Below, in pieces: positions 1 through 8,810 of a DNA stretch of 64,000 nt. The position numbers were made by a program, and so were the translations under genes. Below the pieces are notes generated by a model that was given only the letters and a program-made list of their open reading frames with translations, was not told the DNA's origin and made no database searches. Every line of letters begins with the position of its first letter. Position 1 is the stretch's first letter. This DNA is from JAPPFW01 sp965231815 (GTDB taxonomy: Bacteria > Actinomycetota > Acidimicrobiia > Spongiisociales > Spongiisociaceae), in assembly GCA_965231815.1 (NCBI GenBank), contig OZ246890.1, positions 1,860,001-1,924,000 of the forward strand, given 5' to 3'.

Positions 1-1
1 A

Positions 2-178
2 GCTCCCCACCGAGAGTTGATGCGAAGTCGTCTCGCTTCCGTATTGAGAACGGATGTAGACCGGATATCGGTCAAAGCCACCACTACCGACGGAATGGGC
101 TCCATAGGTCGTGGGGAAGGCATCGCGGCCTCTGCGGTGGCGCTCCTCGTATCGGTCCCGACGGACGGCTCGTCTTAG
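2..178 (+). CDS. ispF: 2-C-methyl-D-erythritol 2,4-cyclodiphosphate synthase, C-terminal part
   Basis: Only the last 58 codons are in the window; the gene starts before base 1. The peptide contains the typical IspF C-terminal segment, with ISVKATTTDGMG followed by GRGEGIAA and a short hydrophobic end. IspF is a cytosolic enzyme of the MEP isoprenoid pathway that cyclises CDP-methylerythritol 2-phosphate to MEcPP. It lies 130 bp upstream of cysS on the same strand, which matches the ispD-ispF-cysS order common in actinobacteria. The identification rests on these conserved motifs only. Confidence 0.88.
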   Translation, partial: APHRELMRSRLASVLRTDVDRISVKATTTDGMGSIGRGEGIAASAVALLVSVPTDGSS

Positions 179-308
179 CAATACCCGCACCGGCGGGTAA
201 CCTTCTCCCAGTGATCCGATATGCCTGTTCCGAAACGCCCGTCCCACCTGCCGTACCCATGTTTGCAGGCGCCGTTACCATCACGGACAACGGAAGCGTG
301 GGGGCCCG

Positions 309-1712
309 GTGACGACTTTCTATAACACCCTCGGTCGGCGACACCAGAGTTTCGAGCCCTTGGAGAAAGGTCGGGTCACTCTCTACGTGTGCGGGCCAAC
401 CGTTCAGTCTGCCCCCCATCTGGGGCACGGACGGAGCGCGGTCGCCTTCGACGTAGTCCGGCGTTACCTGGTCTGGAGAGGCTGGAAGGTTCAATACGTT
501 CGCAACATCACGGACGTGGACGACAAGATCATCGCCAATGCCTCCCGTCTCGGAGTATCCACCGAGTCATTGGCCCGGGACATGGCTGCCCGTTTCCGGG
601 ACGCCTACCGGCGGCTTAACGTTCTCGATCCGGACGTGGAGCCGGCGGCGACCGACCACATTCCTGAGATGATCGAGATGATTTCCCGGCTGATAAGTCG
701 AGGTTTCGCTTACAAGGGCGGTAAAGATGTCTACTTCCGGGTCCGGGCTCTCGACGGCTACGGGAAGCTATCGGGTCGGAACGTAGACGAGTTGAGGGCG
801 GGTACGCGGATCGAACCGGGAGTGGACAAGGAAGATCCTCTTGACTTTGCTCTTTGGAAAGCCGCCAAGCCGGGTGAACCGTTCTGGCCTTCTCCGTGGG
901 GTCCGGGGAGGCCGGGATGGCACATCGAGTGCTCGGCGATGTCCGCCAAGTATCTAGGCACACCGTTCGATATTCACGCCGGTGGCGCCGACCTGATCTT
1001 CCCTCATCATGAGAACGAGATAGCACAGACGGAGGGGGCATCCGGGCGAGGCTTGGCCCGCTACTGGTTACACAACGGAATGGTCAATCTGGGGGGAGCG
1101 AAGCTTTCCAAATCAACCGGACATGTGATCGACTTGGCCGAAGCCATAGCAACGTACGGAGGTCCGGTAGTTCGCCTGTTCTACCTACGGGCTTCCTACC
1201 GTTCTCCCCTGGAGTTCTCGACCGGGTTTCTCGAGGAGGCGGCGATCGGCCTGGAGCGGATCCGGTCCCTTCTACGGAGAGCGTCGCCGGTCACGGAACC
1301 CGGCGATGAGGCGACCCTGGAGCGCTTCGTGGCGGCTATGGATGATGACTTCAATACGGCTGAGGCGTTGGGAGTGCTCTTCGACGCGGTGCGGGAAGGG
1401 AACGCGGTGCTTGACCGCGGGCGGAAGGCCGATCCGTGGGCGTCCGCGGTGCGGGAAATGTGTGACGTACTGGGAATTGATCTAGCCGAGGAAGGTCTGG
1501 AGGACTTGGAGGTACCTCTTGTCGAGCTCGCCTCCTCCTACGGATTTGCCACTGTGGACTCTTCGATCGCCCTCGATAACCTGCTCGGCTTGAGGGATAG
1601 GGCCAGAAGGGATCGGGACTGGGCACAGGCCGACGCCGTGCGCGATGGCTTGGCGGCGATCGGGATCCTGTTAGAGGATTCAGCCGATGGCACCCGCTGG
1701 TATCGGCGCTAG
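309..1712 (+). CDS. cysS: Cysteinyl-tRNA synthetase
   Basis: This 467-aa class I aminoacyl-tRNA synthetase charges tRNA-Cys in the cytosol. The HIGH-type signature is HLGH at residues 37-40, after CGPT at 28-31. The KMSKS-type loop is KLSKS near residue 265. The expected zinc ligands are present: C28, C208 in HIEC, H233 and E237 in HHENE. Length is normal for the family. Start is GTG 309. The downstream rlmB start lies 26 bp inside the end of this gene, so the two are probably co-transcribed and coupled. MshC, the mycothiol ligase paralogue, is a possible alternative, but the length and full C-terminal domain favour CysS. Confidence 0.96.
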   Translation: MTTFYNTLGRRHQSFEPLEKGRVTLYVCGPTVQSAPHLGHGRSAVAFDVVRRYLVWRGWKVQYVRNITDVDDKIIANASRLGVSTESLARDMAARFRDAYRRLNVLDPDVEPAATDHIPEMIEMISRLISRGFAYKGGKDVYFRVRALDGYGKLSGRNVDELRAGTRIEPGVDKEDPLDFALWKAAKPGEPFWPSPWGPGRPGWHIECSAMSAKYLGTPFDIHAGGADLIFPHHENEIAQTEGASGRGLARYWLHNGMVNLGGAKLSKSTGHVIDLAEAIATYGGPVVRLFYLRASYRSPLEFSTGFLEEAAIGLERIRSLLRRASPVTEPGDEATLERFVAAMDDDFNTAEALGVLFDAVREGNAVLDRGRKADPWASAVREMCDVLGIDLAEEGLEDLEVPLVELASSYGFATVDSSIALDNLLGLRDRARRDRDWAQADAVRDGLAAIGILLEDSADGTRWYRR

Positions 1713-2430
1713 GGTCGAAGGCGTTCACGCGGTCAGGGCGGCGCTGTCCGCCGAGCGGGTGACGCTGCTCTATGTGGAGCGCGGACGCCGCGATGCGGAG
1801 GTCTACGTCGAGGAGGCAAGGCGAACGGGTGCTCAGGCCAAGTTGGTGGACTCGGTCAAGAACCTGGCGGAAACGGACTCTCCTCAAGGCCTGGTAGCGA
1901 AAGCGCGGCCGATCCGGTTCCGGTCCCTTGATCGGATGCTGGCTGTGCAAGCGGGCCGGGTTTTGCCCGCTCTGCTCGTGCTCGACCATCTCCAGGACCC
2001 GAGGAATGTGGGAGCGATAGCGCGTTCCGCGTTCGGCGCCGGTATGACGGGAATGGTAGTCCCGCGCCGCCGCGCCGCTCCGGTCTCGGCGCTGGCTTTC
2101 AAGGCGGCGGCCGGCTCGTTCGAACGGCTCCCGGTGGCCTCCGTGTCCTCGGTGGCGGGAGTCGCCGATCGGGCGTCCGGCGCAGGGGTGTGGACGGTAG
2201 GTCTAGCCCCGTCGGCTGACGTTCCCCTGTTCGGTCTGAGCCTCCTGGCCGAACCGGTGGCCATTTTCGTGGGATCCGAGGGCCGAGGTCTTGGCCGCCT
2301 GGTCGGCAAACGTCTCGATACCCTGGTCTCTATTCCGATGGCGGCCAGCGCCGCAAGCCTTAACGCATCGGTGGCCGCCGCCCTCGCCTGTTTCGAGTTG
2401 GCTCGGATTCGAGAACGGTTCGGCGACTAA
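1687..2430 (+). CDS. rlmB: 23S rRNA 2'-O-methyltransferase RlmB / TrmH family
   Basis: This 247-aa SpoU (SPOUT, trefoil-knot) methyltransferase has an N-terminal substrate-binding domain (residues 1-80) beginning with EGVHAVRAAL. The three knot motifs are in order: LDHLQDPRNVGA at 99-110, VGSEGRGLG near 195, and IPMAASAASLNASVA near 217. The family transfers a methyl group from SAM to the ribose 2'-OH of G2251 in 23S rRNA; the exact site is inferred. The ATG lies inside the end of cysS, so translational coupling is likely. The cysS-rlmB order is typical of actinobacteria. Confidence 0.93.
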   Translation: MAPAGIGARVEGVHAVRAALSAERVTLLYVERGRRDAEVYVEEARRTGAQAKLVDSVKNLAETDSPQGLVAKARPIRFRSLDRMLAVQAGRVLPALLVLDHLQDPRNVGAIARSAFGAGMTGMVVPRRRAAPVSALAFKAAAGSFERLPVASVSSVAGVADRASGAGVWTVGLAPSADVPLFGLSLLAEPVAIFVGSEGRGLGRLVGKRLDTLVSIPMAASAASLNASVAAALACFELARIRERFGD

Positions 2431-2588
2431 CCGGCGACTGGCGACTGGCCGAGAAGACATCCGGTTTCAAATGTGTCCGAAGGACAGCAGAACGGCCAAT
2501 CACGGCTAATCTAGATAGTGCATTGGTGAACCGACTGCAATCTGAACCGGTTCCGGTCCGGATGATCGGTTATCGGGAGGGAGAGAAG

Positions 2589-3911
2589 ATGCGAAAGCTA
2601 GCAATGTTGATCATGTGCCTTGCCTTGGTAGTGGTCTCCTGCGGAGATGGAGAGCAAGAATCGCAACAGACAACCACGCAGCCGGCTGAGGCCGTGACGA
2701 CTACCGCGGCGTCCGGCGAGGGCGCATCTTTCGAAGCCGGCCCGTTGGGTGTGGTGGAGGTTGGTGTTGGTGAGGAGATTCAGGTTCGGTCGTTGAATGC
2801 TATTTCGGGGGATGTGGCGTTTTTGGGTCTTCCGAATCAGCGTGGGGTGGAGTTGGCTATTGCTGATTATGGGCTGATTGCGGGTCGTTCGGTGTCGTTG
2901 GGTACGGGTTTGGATGATTTGTGTTCGCCTGAGGGTGGTCAGGCGTCTGCGCAGTCGGTGGTGGCGGATCCGTCTGTGGTGGGTGTGATCGGTACTTCGT
3001 GTTCGGGTGCGGCGGTGGCGGCGGCGCCGTTGATTTCGGATGCGGGGATGGTGATGATTTCTCCGTCTAATACGTCGCCGGCGTTGACGTCGGATTTGGC
3101 TGGGACGCCGGGTTCGGCTTATCAGCCGGGGTATTTCCGGACGGCTCATAATGATTTGTTTCAGGGTCGGGCGGTTGCGTTGTTCGTTCGTAATGAGTTG
3201 GGTTTGAACAGGGCGGCGGCTATTCATGATGGTGATCCGTATACGCAGGGTTTGGCGCAGGCGTTTGCGGATGCGTTTGTGGAGTTGGGTGGTGAGGTTA
3301 CGACGTTTACGGCGGTTAATAAGGGTGATACGGATATGACCGCGGTGTTGACTGAGGTGTCGTCGGGTGGTCCTCAGGCGGTGTTTTTCCCGATTTTCAT
3401 GCCGGAGGGTGGTTTCATCGTTCAGCAGGTGGGTGGTGTGTCTGGTCTTGATGGGGTGGCGTTGATCGCGGCGGATGGGTTGTTGACGGATAATTTCATG
3501 GAGTTGCCTGAGTCTGAGGGTGTTTACATGTCGGGGCCGGATCTGAGGTTCGGTTCGAATCGGAACAGTATTACGGGTAAGTCTGCGGATGATTTTTTGG
3601 CTGCGTATGAGGCTGCGTATGGGGAGGCGCCGTCGGCGGCGTTTTGGGCGCATTCTTATGACGCTACGACGATGCTGTTGAGGGCGGTTGATCGGGTGGC
3701 GGTTGAGGTGGAGGGGACTCTGTTTATTGATCGTCAGTCGTTGCGTGATGAGTTGTATCGGTCGAACTTCGACGGGATTATCGGTGCGATCACCTGTGAT
3801 GGGTACGGTGATTGCGGTTCGCAGTTGATAACAGTGGTGCATCACACCGACGCTCGGGATATCGAAGCAGGCAAAAGCAACGTCATATTCGGATTCGCTC
3901 CGGAGGGCTAG
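2589..3911 (+). CDS. Branched-chain amino acid type ABC transporter, substrate-binding lipoprotein
   Basis: This 440-aa periplasmic-binding-protein type I (LivJ/Leu-Ile-Val) receptor begins with a lipoprotein signal peptide and a lipobox ending in VSCGDG, then a Thr/Gln-rich linker. The ATG at 2589 is chosen because a purine-rich ribosome site (GGGAGGGAGAGAAG) lies directly upstream and the signal peptide starts there; a longer in-frame form from 2523 has no signal role. It precedes two permeases and two ATPases, giving a complete importer. Base use is very odd from about 2745 to 3770: almost every third codon position is T or G, while the ends of the gene look like the neighbours. The ligand cannot be read from sequence. 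Confidence 0.93.
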   Translation: MRKLAMLIMCLALVVVSCGDGEQESQQTTTQPAEAVTTTAASGEGASFEAGPLGVVEVGVGEEIQVRSLNAISGDVAFLGLPNQRGVELAIADYGLIAGRSVSLGTGLDDLCSPEGGQASAQSVVADPSVVGVIGTSCSGAAVAAAPLISDAGMVMISPSNTSPALTSDLAGTPGSAYQPGYFRTAHNDLFQGRAVALFVRNELGLNRAAAIHDGDPYTQGLAQAFADAFVELGGEVTTFTAVNKGDTDMTAVLTEVSSGGPQAVFFPIFMPEGGFIVQQVGGVSGLDGVALIAADGLLTDNFMELPESEGVYMSGPDLRFGSNRNSITGKSADDFLAAYEAAYGEAPSAAFWAHSYDATTMLLRAVDRVAVEVEGTLFIDRQSLRDELYRSNFDGIIGAITCDGYGDCGSQLITVVHHTDARDIEAGKSNVIFGFAPEG

Positions 3912-4047
3912 TTTTCCCGATTCAGGGATCGGGCAGGCCTGGATGGGTTAGTCGGCTGGGCGGGCCGGGATTCCGGCTGCTCATCTGTACCGCAGCGACC
4001 CGTATGAATGCAGGTTGCGGATTATCGTGCCGGTTAGAGTTCGCTCG

Positions 4048-5142
4048 ATGAGGGCATCGTTTCCCCCTTTGCTCAGGCGTGGATGGCCCGGTTGGGTTGA
4101 TTCGTTCCTATGGACGGTACGGATTGCCGCCATAGCGGTTCTCATCTGGGGAGTGACCGGAACGGTCGTCCAGGGCGTGGCGGGGGAGGGCCCCACCGCT
4201 GAAGCATGGCGTGACCTGATCGTGGCCGGGCTCGCCCAGGGCGCCATGTACGGTCTAATCGCCCTCGGCTACTCGATGGTCTACGGAGTGCTGGGTTTTA
4301 TCAACTTCGCTCACGGTGAAGTGTTCATGGCGGGCGCCATGGTGGGGTTCTTCGTTTCCGACTACCTGTGGGAGATCCACTTCTGGGATACCAACTTCGC
4401 GGTTTCGATCCTTCTGGTCTTCTCTTCGTCAATCCTCACTTCGACGCTGGTGGCGATAGCCGTGGAGCGGATCGCCTACCGGCCCCTTAGGAACGCCCCG
4501 CGATTGATTCCCCTCATCACCTCGATAGGTATCTCGTTCTTCCTCCAGTACACCTTTGCCGGCCTGTTCGGGGTTGCGGTGAAGAACTATCCGCCTCCAC
4601 CGGACTCGCTGCGGGCGCGGATCGGTTTTCTGGGACTCGAGATCGAAGGTACCAAGCTGGTAGTGGTCGTGGTCGCGGTACTCACGATGGTCGGCCTATA
4701 CCTTTTTGTCGAGCGGACCCGCACCGGAAGGTCTATTCGGGCGGTGGCGGAGGACAAGGAGATCGCAGCCCTCATGGGTATCAACGTGGATCGAACCATC
4801 GTGGCTACCTTCGCGGTGGGCGGCGCCATGGCCGGAGTGGCGGGCATCCTCTGGGCTCTGCTGTTCCGCGGAGTGTCGTTCCACACCGGGTTCCTACCCG
4901 GCATCAAGGCGTTCACAGCCGCGGTCCTGGGCGGGATAGGAAACCTGCCCGGCGCCATGGCCGGAGGGGTGCTGCTCGGCCTGTTCGAAGGGGTGGGCCC
5001 GCAGTTGGTGCTGGCCGGGCTCGGAATCCCCGGTGTTTCCCAGCTCAAGGATGTGGTGGCGTTCACGGCTCTGGTGCTGGTGCTGATCTTCCGGCCTGCC
5101 GGACTGTTCGGCGAGCGCCTGGCTGCGGAGGATAGAGCGTGA
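4048..5142 (+). CDS. livH: Branched-chain amino acid ABC transporter permease, LivH-type
   Basis: This is an integral membrane permease of about 364 aa. After an N-terminal transmembrane segment it has the LivH signature GLAQGAMYGLIALGYSMVYG followed by INFAHGE. It ends with GGIGNLPGAMAGG and the FRPAGLFGE motif usual for the family. It forms the membrane channel with the LivM-type partner. ATG 4048 is preferred over an in-frame TTG at 4015, but no strong ribosome site marks either, so the start is uncertain. The stop overlaps the next gene by 4 bp (GTGA), indicating one operon. Confidence 0.93.
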   Translation: MRASFPPLLRRGWPGWVDSFLWTVRIAAIAVLIWGVTGTVVQGVAGEGPTAEAWRDLIVAGLAQGAMYGLIALGYSMVYGVLGFINFAHGEVFMAGAMVGFFVSDYLWEIHFWDTNFAVSILLVFSSSILTSTLVAIAVERIAYRPLRNAPRLIPLITSIGISFFLQYTFAGLFGVAVKNYPPPPDSLRARIGFLGLEIEGTKLVVVVVAVLTMVGLYLFVERTRTGRSIRAVAEDKEIAALMGINVDRTIVATFAVGGAMAGVAGILWALLFRGVSFHTGFLPGIKAFTAAVLGGIGNLPGAMAGGVLLGLFEGVGPQLVLAGLGIPGVSQLKDVVAFTALVLVLIFRPAGLFGERLAAEDRA

Positions 5143-6911
5143 AGGATCAGGATACGCGGAGGGTGTTGCGGTGGGGGTTGCTGGCGGGGGTAGTGATGAC
5201 CTTCACCGCCGCGGTAGGCATGCTCGATGCGTTCGATGACCGTCTCCTGATCCGGCCGGTACTCAGCCTCGGTTACCTCATGCTGCTTTGGTTCGCCCCC
5301 GTGGCGGGATATCAAGCTACCAACGTGCCGGTTCTCGAAGGTTTAGTGAGACCTCCCAGCGGCATCCGTAACGTGGTGGCGGGAGCGATCTGCGGATTGT
5401 CGGGCGGGGCGATCCTCGCCGCCTTCACCGTCCTGGTCGACACCTTCGACCTCCGCGACGTGTTCCTGCCGTTCTCGGCCAGGCTGGTAGAACTGCTCAC
5501 TTTCGGGTTGGGGGTTCCGGGGGGCCTCATGTTCACCACTCTGGTTCCGGCCGGTCTCGGTCTCGTGGGGGGTACGCTGCACCTTGCCGCTCCTTCCTTG
5601 CGACGACGCCTGATCCTGGCCTCCGAATGGGTGATTGTCGTCGCTCTGCTCGAACAGATCTGCACTCAGGTGCTTCGCCGGGTTCGTCTGGAGGGGCTGG
5701 CTGACGCCATCTTCACTCTGAGGGCGCTCGAGTGGTGGGCGGCGCTGGGAGTGGCGGCGCTGGTAGCTGTGATAGCCGAGCGGAGCAGAGGGAGCTTCGC
5801 CATGATCCGCCGACGGCTGCTCACGGCTGATCCACGGCGCCGGACCGCCAACTCCGTGTGGATGGCTATCGGGGTGGTGGTTTTCCTTATAGTCATCCCA
5901 CAGCTTCTCGGGAGCTTGCTCTCGGAGGTGCTGGCCAACGTGGGCCTGTTTCTCCTGATGGCGTTGGGCCTCAACATCGTCGTCGGGTTGGCCGGAATGC
6001 TTGACCTCGGTTACGTGGCCTTCTTCGCGGTCGGCGCCTACACGGTGGGGGTTCTAACCTCCCCGATCTCGCCCCGGTTCGCCTTCGAATGGTCCTGGTG
6101 GGCCGCCCTTCCGGTTGCGATCGCCATGTCTGCCTTGGCCGGATTGCTGGTGGGGACGCCGGTGATCCGTATGCGGGGCGATTACCTGGCCATCGTGACC
6201 CTCGGGTTCGGGGAGATCGTACGGATACTGTTCCTGTCGGATTGGCTGTCTCCCACCTTCGGTGGTGCACAAGGGGTACAGAACATCCCGGGAGTCCCAC
6301 TCGGTTTCACCGTGGTGAGCGGCGTAGATCCGGAAGGAGTCCTGTACCTTGCTTTCGCTTTCGTGCTGCTGTCGGTGTGGGTCTCCTGGTCGCTTCAGGA
6401 ATCCCGCATCGGGCGAGCGTGGACGGCGTTGCGGGAGGATGAGACCGTGGCCGAAGCCATGGGGATCAACATCGTGCGAGCCAAGTTGAACGCGTTCATC
6501 GTGGGTGCGATCCTCGCCGGGTTCGCGGGCGCCTTGTTCGCCGCCAAGCTGGGATCGGTGTTTCCGAGTTCCTTCGAGCTTCTGGTATCGATCATCATCC
6601 TGGTGGTGGTCATCGTCGGAGGCATGGGCAACATTCCGGGTGTCGCGGTTGGCGCCATAGTCCTGATAGGGGTACTCGGAGGTCCGCAGGTGCCCGGCTT
6701 GCTGGCCGAGTTCTCCGAGTTCAAGCTGCTTATTTACGGGGCGCTCCTGGTATTCATGATGCTGCGCAAACCCGAAGGTCTGGTTCCGAGCGTGCGGCGT
6801 TCCAGGGAACTCCACGGGGAGGAACTCACCCAGGACGCCTGGCTGGACAAGCAGGGAATCTTGGCGGAGGCGGCCGTCACGACTCCCGAGGGCACGGTGA
6901 ACGGGCGGTGA
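5139..6911 (+). CDS. livM: Branched-chain amino acid ABC transporter permease, LivM-type with long N-terminal extension
   Basis: This 590-aa membrane protein has a normal LivM permease in its second half: LNIVVGLAGMLDLGYVAF near residue 280, then GDYLAIVTLGFGEIVRI, then GGMGNIPGVAVGA. LivM proteins are usually 300-420 aa. The first 240 residues here are an added region with several hydrophobic segments and no family I recognise. The GTG start overlaps the livH stop by 4 bp, and its own stop overlaps the livG GTG by 4 bp, so translation is coupled through the operon. The extension may be a regulatory or packing domain; that is a guess. Confidence 0.92.
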   Translation: MKDQDTRRVLRWGLLAGVVMTFTAAVGMLDAFDDRLLIRPVLSLGYLMLLWFAPVAGYQATNVPVLEGLVRPPSGIRNVVAGAICGLSGGAILAAFTVLVDTFDLRDVFLPFSARLVELLTFGLGVPGGLMFTTLVPAGLGLVGGTLHLAAPSLRRRLILASEWVIVVALLEQICTQVLRRVRLEGLADAIFTLRALEWWAALGVAALVAVIAERSRGSFAMIRRRLLTADPRRRTANSVWMAIGVVVFLIVIPQLLGSLLSEVLANVGLFLLMALGLNIVVGLAGMLDLGYVAFFAVGAYTVGVLTSPISPRFAFEWSWWAALPVAIAMSALAGLLVGTPVIRMRGDYLAIVTLGFGEIVRILFLSDWLSPTFGGAQGVQNIPGVPLGFTVVSGVDPEGVLYLAFAFVLLSVWVSWSLQESRIGRAWTALREDETVAEAMGINIVRAKLNAFIVGAILAGFAGALFAAKLGSVFPSSFELLVSIIILVVVIVGGMGNIPGVAVGAIVLIGVLGGPQVPGLLAEFSEFKLLIYGALLVFMMLRKPEGLVPSVRRSRELHGEELTQDAWLDKQGILAEAAVTTPEGTVNGR

Positions 6912-7690
6912 CGATGCTCGATATCCGCCGCCTGCACAAGTCCTTCGGAGGTGTGCGCGCCCTCGCAGGCCTCGATCTCAGGATCCATCCTGGGGAGATA
7001 GTGTCGGTCATCGGGCCTAACGGAGCGGGCAAGACTTCATTGTTCAACGTGGTGACCGGGCTCTACCCCGCCGACTCGGGCGACATTATCTTCGAGGGAA
7101 CCAGCATTCGTAGCCTTGAGTCGAACGAGATTACTCAGGCCGGTATTGCCCGCACCTTCCAGAATGTCCGGTTGTTCATGAACATGACGGTTCTCGAGAA
7201 CGTCATGGTGGCCCAGCACTGTCGTACCAGGGCGGGGGTGGTCCGGGCGATCCTGCGCACCCCTTTCCTGCGTCGTGAGGAGGCGGAGATCAGGGAACGC
7301 GCCAAGGAGATACTGTCGTTCTTCGGTTCCAGGCTGGTGGGGTACCGGTTCGATCAACCGGCCTTCTCCCTTTCCTACGCCAACCGTCGTCGGCTGGAGA
7401 TAGCCAGGGCCATGGCCACCGATCCCAAGTTGCTCCTCCTCGACGAACCGGTGGCCGGGATGAACCCGCGGGAGACCGCCGAGCTGACCGGATTGATTCG
7501 CAAGCTAGGTGACGAGCGGGGGTTGACGGTGGTGGTGATCGAGCACGATATGAGGGTGGTTCGAGATGTGAGTGACCGGGTCGTGGTTCTTGACCACGGG
7601 GTGAAGATCGCCGAGGGCTCCTACGATGAGGTCTCCAGCCACGAGGAGGTCATCGAAGCCTATCTGGGTCGTCCGGTGGGGGCCGGATGA
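6908..7690 (+). CDS. livG: Branched-chain amino acid ABC transporter ATPase, LivG-type
   Basis: This 260-aa cytosolic ABC ATPase energises the importer. Walker A is GPNGAGKT at residues 36-43. The signature region reads LSYANRRRLEIARA, an atypical form of LSGGQ that is common in LivG proteins. Walker B is LLLLDEPVAGM, and the switch histidine is in VIEHDM. The GTG start overlaps the permease stop (GTGA) and the stop overlaps the livF ATG (ATGA). It is assigned LivG rather than LivF from the longer region between Walker A and the signature, and from gene order. Confidence 0.95.
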   Translation: MTMLDIRRLHKSFGGVRALAGLDLRIHPGEIVSVIGPNGAGKTSLFNVVTGLYPADSGDIIFEGTSIRSLESNEITQAGIARTFQNVRLFMNMTVLENVMVAQHCRTRAGVVRAILRTPFLRREEAEIRERAKEILSFFGSRLVGYRFDQPAFSLSYANRRRLEIARAMATDPKLLLLDEPVAGMNPRETAELTGLIRKLGDERGLTVVVIEHDMRVVRDVSDRVVVLDHGVKIAEGSYDEVSSHEEVIEAYLGRPVGAG

Positions 7691-8412
7691 CGGAGCTGGG
7701 TCCGGTTCTCGAGTTCCGTAACGTTCACACCCATTACGGTCCGGTTCATATTCTCAAGAATGTAAACCTCTCGATCTTCGAAGGGCAGATCGTGTGCTTG
7801 CTCGGAGGTAATGCTTCCGGCAAGACGACCACGCTGAAGACGATTCTCGGAATGGTGACCCCCACCTCCGGTGAGGTGCTGATCGATGGCCGGGTGGTCA
7901 ACGGATGGCGCACCGCCGACATCGTTGCGCGAGGTGTCACGATGGTGCCGGAGAACCGTCGGCTGTTCAAGCGGATGTCCGTAAAGGAGAACCTGGCGAT
8001 CGGCGCCTACTTGCGTACCGACGACACATCGGCCGACCTTCAACGGGTGCTCGACATGTTCCCCCGGCTCGAGGAGCGGCTCGGTCAGAAGGCGGGGACT
8101 CTATCGGGAGGTGAGCAGCAGATGGTGGCCGTCGGAAGGGCTCTGATGGCCCGACCGAAGGTGTTGCTTATGGATGAACCCTCCATGGGTTTGGCGCCGG
8201 TACTGGTAGCTCAGAACTTCGAGATCATCCAGCAGATCAATGAGGCCGGTACGACGGTGTTCATGGTCGAGCAGAACGCCAACATGGCACTCTCGATCGC
8301 CGACTACGGATACGTGCTCCAAACCGGACAGATCGTGTTGGCCGACACGGCGGATAACTTGCTGGCCAACCCCGAGATGCGCCGAGCCTACCTCGGAGGT
8401 ACTGAAGAATGA
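7687..8412 (+). CDS. livF: Branched-chain amino acid ABC transporter ATPase, LivF-type
   Basis: This 241-aa second ATPase of the importer has Walker A GGNASGKT at residues 40-47, signature LSGGEQQ near 139, Walker B VLLMDEPSMGL and a switch histidine replaced by Q in MVEQNAN, all usual for LivF. It is the last gene of the five-gene transporter operon and starts at ATG 7687 within the livG stop. The stop is followed after 22 bp by a 22-nt sequence that also occurs exactly at the end of dnaE. Confidence 0.95.
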   Translation: MTELGPVLEFRNVHTHYGPVHILKNVNLSIFEGQIVCLLGGNASGKTTTLKTILGMVTPTSGEVLIDGRVVNGWRTADIVARGVTMVPENRRLFKRMSVKENLAIGAYLRTDDTSADLQRVLDMFPRLEERLGQKAGTLSGGEQQMVAVGRALMARPKVLLMDEPSMGLAPVLVAQNFEIIQQINEAGTTVFMVEQNANMALSIADYGYVLQTGQIVLADTADNLLANPEMRRAYLGGTEE

Positions 8413-8434
8413 TCTAGAAGTGGTGGACCCCCAT

Positions 8435-8456
8435 TAGGAGGGTGCTGAGAAACCCC
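8435..8456 (+). repeat. 22-nt repeat, copy 1 (after livF)
   Basis: A 22-nt sequence starting TAGGAGGG and ending GAGAAACCCC is identical to positions 41880-41901. Both copies lie right after the stop of a long core gene or operon (livF here, dnaE there) in the same orientation. Only two copies are seen in this window. It could be part of a transcript-end element; neither copy has a clear U-tract. Confidence 0.6.
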
Positions 8457-8539
8457 TCGTTGGCCCGAAGTACGAATCCGATGGCAAGTTCCCTGGATCA
8501 ACGGACGCAGGGCCAACCAAAAGCCCGTTTTTGCATTGT

Positions 8540-8680
8540 CTTAAGAGCGTGCGCGGAAACTGCTGACCTGGGGAAACCGGACAAACGACAATCCAACGTA
8601 CTACTCCGCTGACCAGGGATTCTGTCCGATCCGAAAGGAACCCAGGAGACGATGATCACCCTTTCCGCGCACGTTCTAAG
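8540..8680. ncRNA. Candidate structured RNA or long imperfect inverted repeat
   Basis: The outer arms 8540-8559 and 8662-8680 are near-perfect inverted repeats (a core of 13 paired bases around GCGTGCGCGGAAA). Three further pairings nest inside in the right order: 8567-8572 with 8641-8646 (CCTGGG/CCCAGG), 8578-8583 with 8623-8628 (CGGACA/TGTCCG), and 8590-8594 with 8617-8621 (AATCC/GGATT). The result is a rod of about 141 nt with internal loops. No SRP, tmRNA or RNase P motif is visible. It lies in a 398-bp gap between livF and tRNA-Thr. A miniature transposable element is an alternative, but no target duplication is seen. Confidence 0.4.
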
Positions 8681-8772
8681 AGACACCGGTTGAGATTCGC
8701 CGACTCCGGCGATGCGCTTGGAGCCGGTTTCCTCACGCCTGCTAAGCGTGCTCCGGGGCAACCACCACCGAT

Positions 8773-8800
8773 TTCAGTCACATCGCCCAGCCTCTACAAT
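8773..8800 (+). promoter_or_regulatory. Putative promoter of tRNA-Thr
   Basis: TACAAT at 8795-8800 is a good -10 hexamer placed 10 bp before the tRNA 5' end. TTCAGT at 8773-8778 is a weak -35 with a 16-bp spacer. Confidence 0.4.
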
Positions 8801-8810
8801 CGGGAGTCCA

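Noticed and set aside
2598..3845. 415-codon minus-strand frame opposite the substrate-binding gene
   Set aside because: It is rich in Arg, His, Thr and Ile without domains. It stays open because the real gene uses T/G-ending codons that remove antisense stops.
8540..8680. Identity as SRP RNA, tmRNA or RNase P RNA
   Set aside because: The SRP GGAAGG-type tetraloop region, tmRNA tRNA-like ends and RNase P conserved blocks are not present.
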